Shown here one piece after another: positions 6,025-6,641 of a stretch of DNA of 6,641 bases; within the stretch, counting starts at the first letter, position 1; each line of letters starts with the position of its first letter. The notes below the pieces were generated by a model. The model was not told the DNA's origin. It saw only the letters and a program-made list of their open reading frames with translations, and did no database searches. This DNA comes from Polaribacter sp. Its GTDB lineage: Bacteria; Bacteroidota; Bacteroidia; Flavobacteriales; Flavobacteriaceae. A program made the position numbers and the translations under genes. The stretch spans positions 1 through 6,641 of the forward strand of contig JANQTK010000063.1 of NCBI GenBank assembly GCA_030731695.1, written 5' to 3'.

Positions 6025-6289
6025 AAAAATTATAGTTTGTCCCTAATTGATATTCTGTTACTTCCATTTTTTGTTTTGTGTTGCTTATATTTTTAAACGT
6101 CAATAGATTAATAAAAATAATTACAGCAGCAGCAACTGCGACTTTCCAAATTGGCATCAAAATTACTTTTGTACCTTCTTTGTTTATTCTTTGCTCAATT
6201 TTTGAAAATATGTCAGCATTCAGTATTGGCTGTTTTTGGTGTTGCACACTTTTAAATGCTTCGTCTATCCAATTATTTGAATCTTCCAT
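6011..6289 (-). CDS. Small single-span membrane protein, putative anti-sigma factor
   Basis: A 92-residue protein with an N-terminal, probably cytoplasmic, part of about 45 residues, one hydrophobic segment (about 46-65, rich in Ala, Val and Ile) and a 27-residue tail on the far side. I recognise no named domain, and it has no Cys, so it is not a zinc-binding (ZAS, HxxxCxxC) anti-sigma factor. The function is proposed from position: it starts 22 bases after an ECF sigma gene and overlaps a CnrX/CpxP-like gene, and small membrane anti-sigma factors such as CnrY have this size and topology. The N-terminal helix-prone segment (WIDEAFKSV, FSKIEQRIN) could be the sigma-binding part. It might instead be a plain membrane adaptor for the protein encoded next. 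Confidence 0.6.
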   Translation of the reverse strand: MEDSNNWIDEAFKSVQHQKQPILNADIFSKIEQRINKEGTKVILMPIWKVAVAAAVIIFINLLTFKNISNTKQKMEVTEYQLGTNYNFYANE

Positions 6290-6311
6290 ATTTATTAGAC
6301 AATGATTTTTA

Positions 6312-6641
6312 TTAATTCCTTCGGTTGGGGTTTAAACTTTTTAATTTTATTTTAAGGTTGGCTTTTGCTCGTTGTAGTAAAGATTCCACTGCTTTCAGAG
6401 ATATTTCCATAATGTCGGCAATTTCTTGTCGTGGTTTTTCTTCAATAAACCCCAAAATGAAAGCAGTTTTTTGAGCATCGGGCAGGGTGTTAATAGCTAG
6501 ATACATCAACTTTGCATTTTCTTTATTTTCTTCAATAATACCAGGGTGTTCAAAATCAGGAATTTCTTTCTTGTAGTCAACAAGATATAAGAATGAACTT
6601 TTTTTTCGACTTTTTAGAAAATTTAATGAAGTATTTACTGC
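6312..6641 (-). CDS. ECF-family RNA polymerase sigma factor, 5' end outside window
   Basis: The frame is open on the minus strand to the window edge, giving 109 C-terminal residues; the true start lies beyond base 6641. The first visible residues, AVNTSLNFLKSRKK, match the end of region 2 (AxNxxxxxxRxxxR) in ECF sigma factors. A linker of about 30 residues follows, then region 4: INTLPDAQKTAFIL, a helix-turn-helix (RQEIADIMEISLKAVESLLQRAKANLK) that would bind the -35 element, and a basic tail. There is no sign of other domains. It heads the minus-strand cluster and is followed 22 bases later by the putative anti-sigma gene. It probably directs transcription of this operon and perhaps of unlinked genes; the promoter itself would be outside the window. 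Confidence 0.9.
   Translation of the reverse strand, partial: AVNTSLNFLKSRKKSSFLYLVDYKKEIPDFEHPGIIEENKENAKLMYLAINTLPDAQKTAFILGFIEEKPRQEIADIMEISLKAVESLLQRAKANLKIKLKSLNPNRRN

Noticed and set aside
5794..6305. Two open frames on the + strand opposite the sensor-like and anti-sigma-like genes
   Set aside because: Both are antisense to better-supported genes with overlaps and membrane topology that make sense; their hydrophobicity mirrors the opposite strand.
6312..6509. A 65-residue stand-alone region 4 protein starting near 6509
   Set aside because: The same frame continues without a stop to base 6641 and encodes the end of sigma region 2; the short version is only a piece of a normal ECF sigma factor.

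Overview
The window reads as AT-rich chromosomal DNA of a Bacteroidetes bacterium, most likely of the Flavobacteriia. The grounds are the low GC content, A-rich leaders in place of Shine-Dalgarno sites, short N-terminal lipoprotein signals with Bacteroidetes-like boxes, and the protein families present. The genus cannot be told from the sequence. Two gene clusters run toward each other and meet in a 572-base gene-free stretch.

Left cluster (1-2943, + strand): the 3' part of a 2-keto-3-deoxygluconate (KDG) kinase gene, a strong intrinsic terminator, a phosphofructokinase gene with the residue signature of the pyrophosphate-dependent type, and a KDPG aldolase gene. The kinase and the aldolase are the last two steps that turn KDG into pyruvate and glyceraldehyde-3-phosphate. 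KDG comes from uronates, alginate or pectin, or from the Entner-Doudoroff route. The phosphofructokinase between them is the odd member. A reversible PPi enzyme could send the triose phosphate back up toward fructose-6-phosphate.

Middle (2944-3515): no gene is seen. It holds a perfect 22-bp inverted repeat with a T-rich tail, a second 10-bp AT-rich hairpin, and a 13-bp direct repeat whose copies sit near the two edges. The hairpins are plausible terminators for the converging clusters.

Right cluster (3516-6641, - strand): in transcription order, an ECF sigma factor (cut by the window edge), a small single-span membrane protein placed like an anti-sigma factor, a membrane-anchored Spy/CpxP/CnrX-like periplasmic protein, a YHYH-domain lipoprotein, a five-unit MORN/YwqK-type repeat lipoprotein and a SCO1/SenC-type copper-chaperone lipoprotein. 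The genes are tightly packed, with overlaps of 14, 29 and 4 bases at three of the five junctions. The layout suggests a cell-envelope metal (probably copper) sensing and handling system controlled by its own sigma factor. It is the most interesting part of the window. The copper link rests on the SCO protein alone and the regulatory model is inference.
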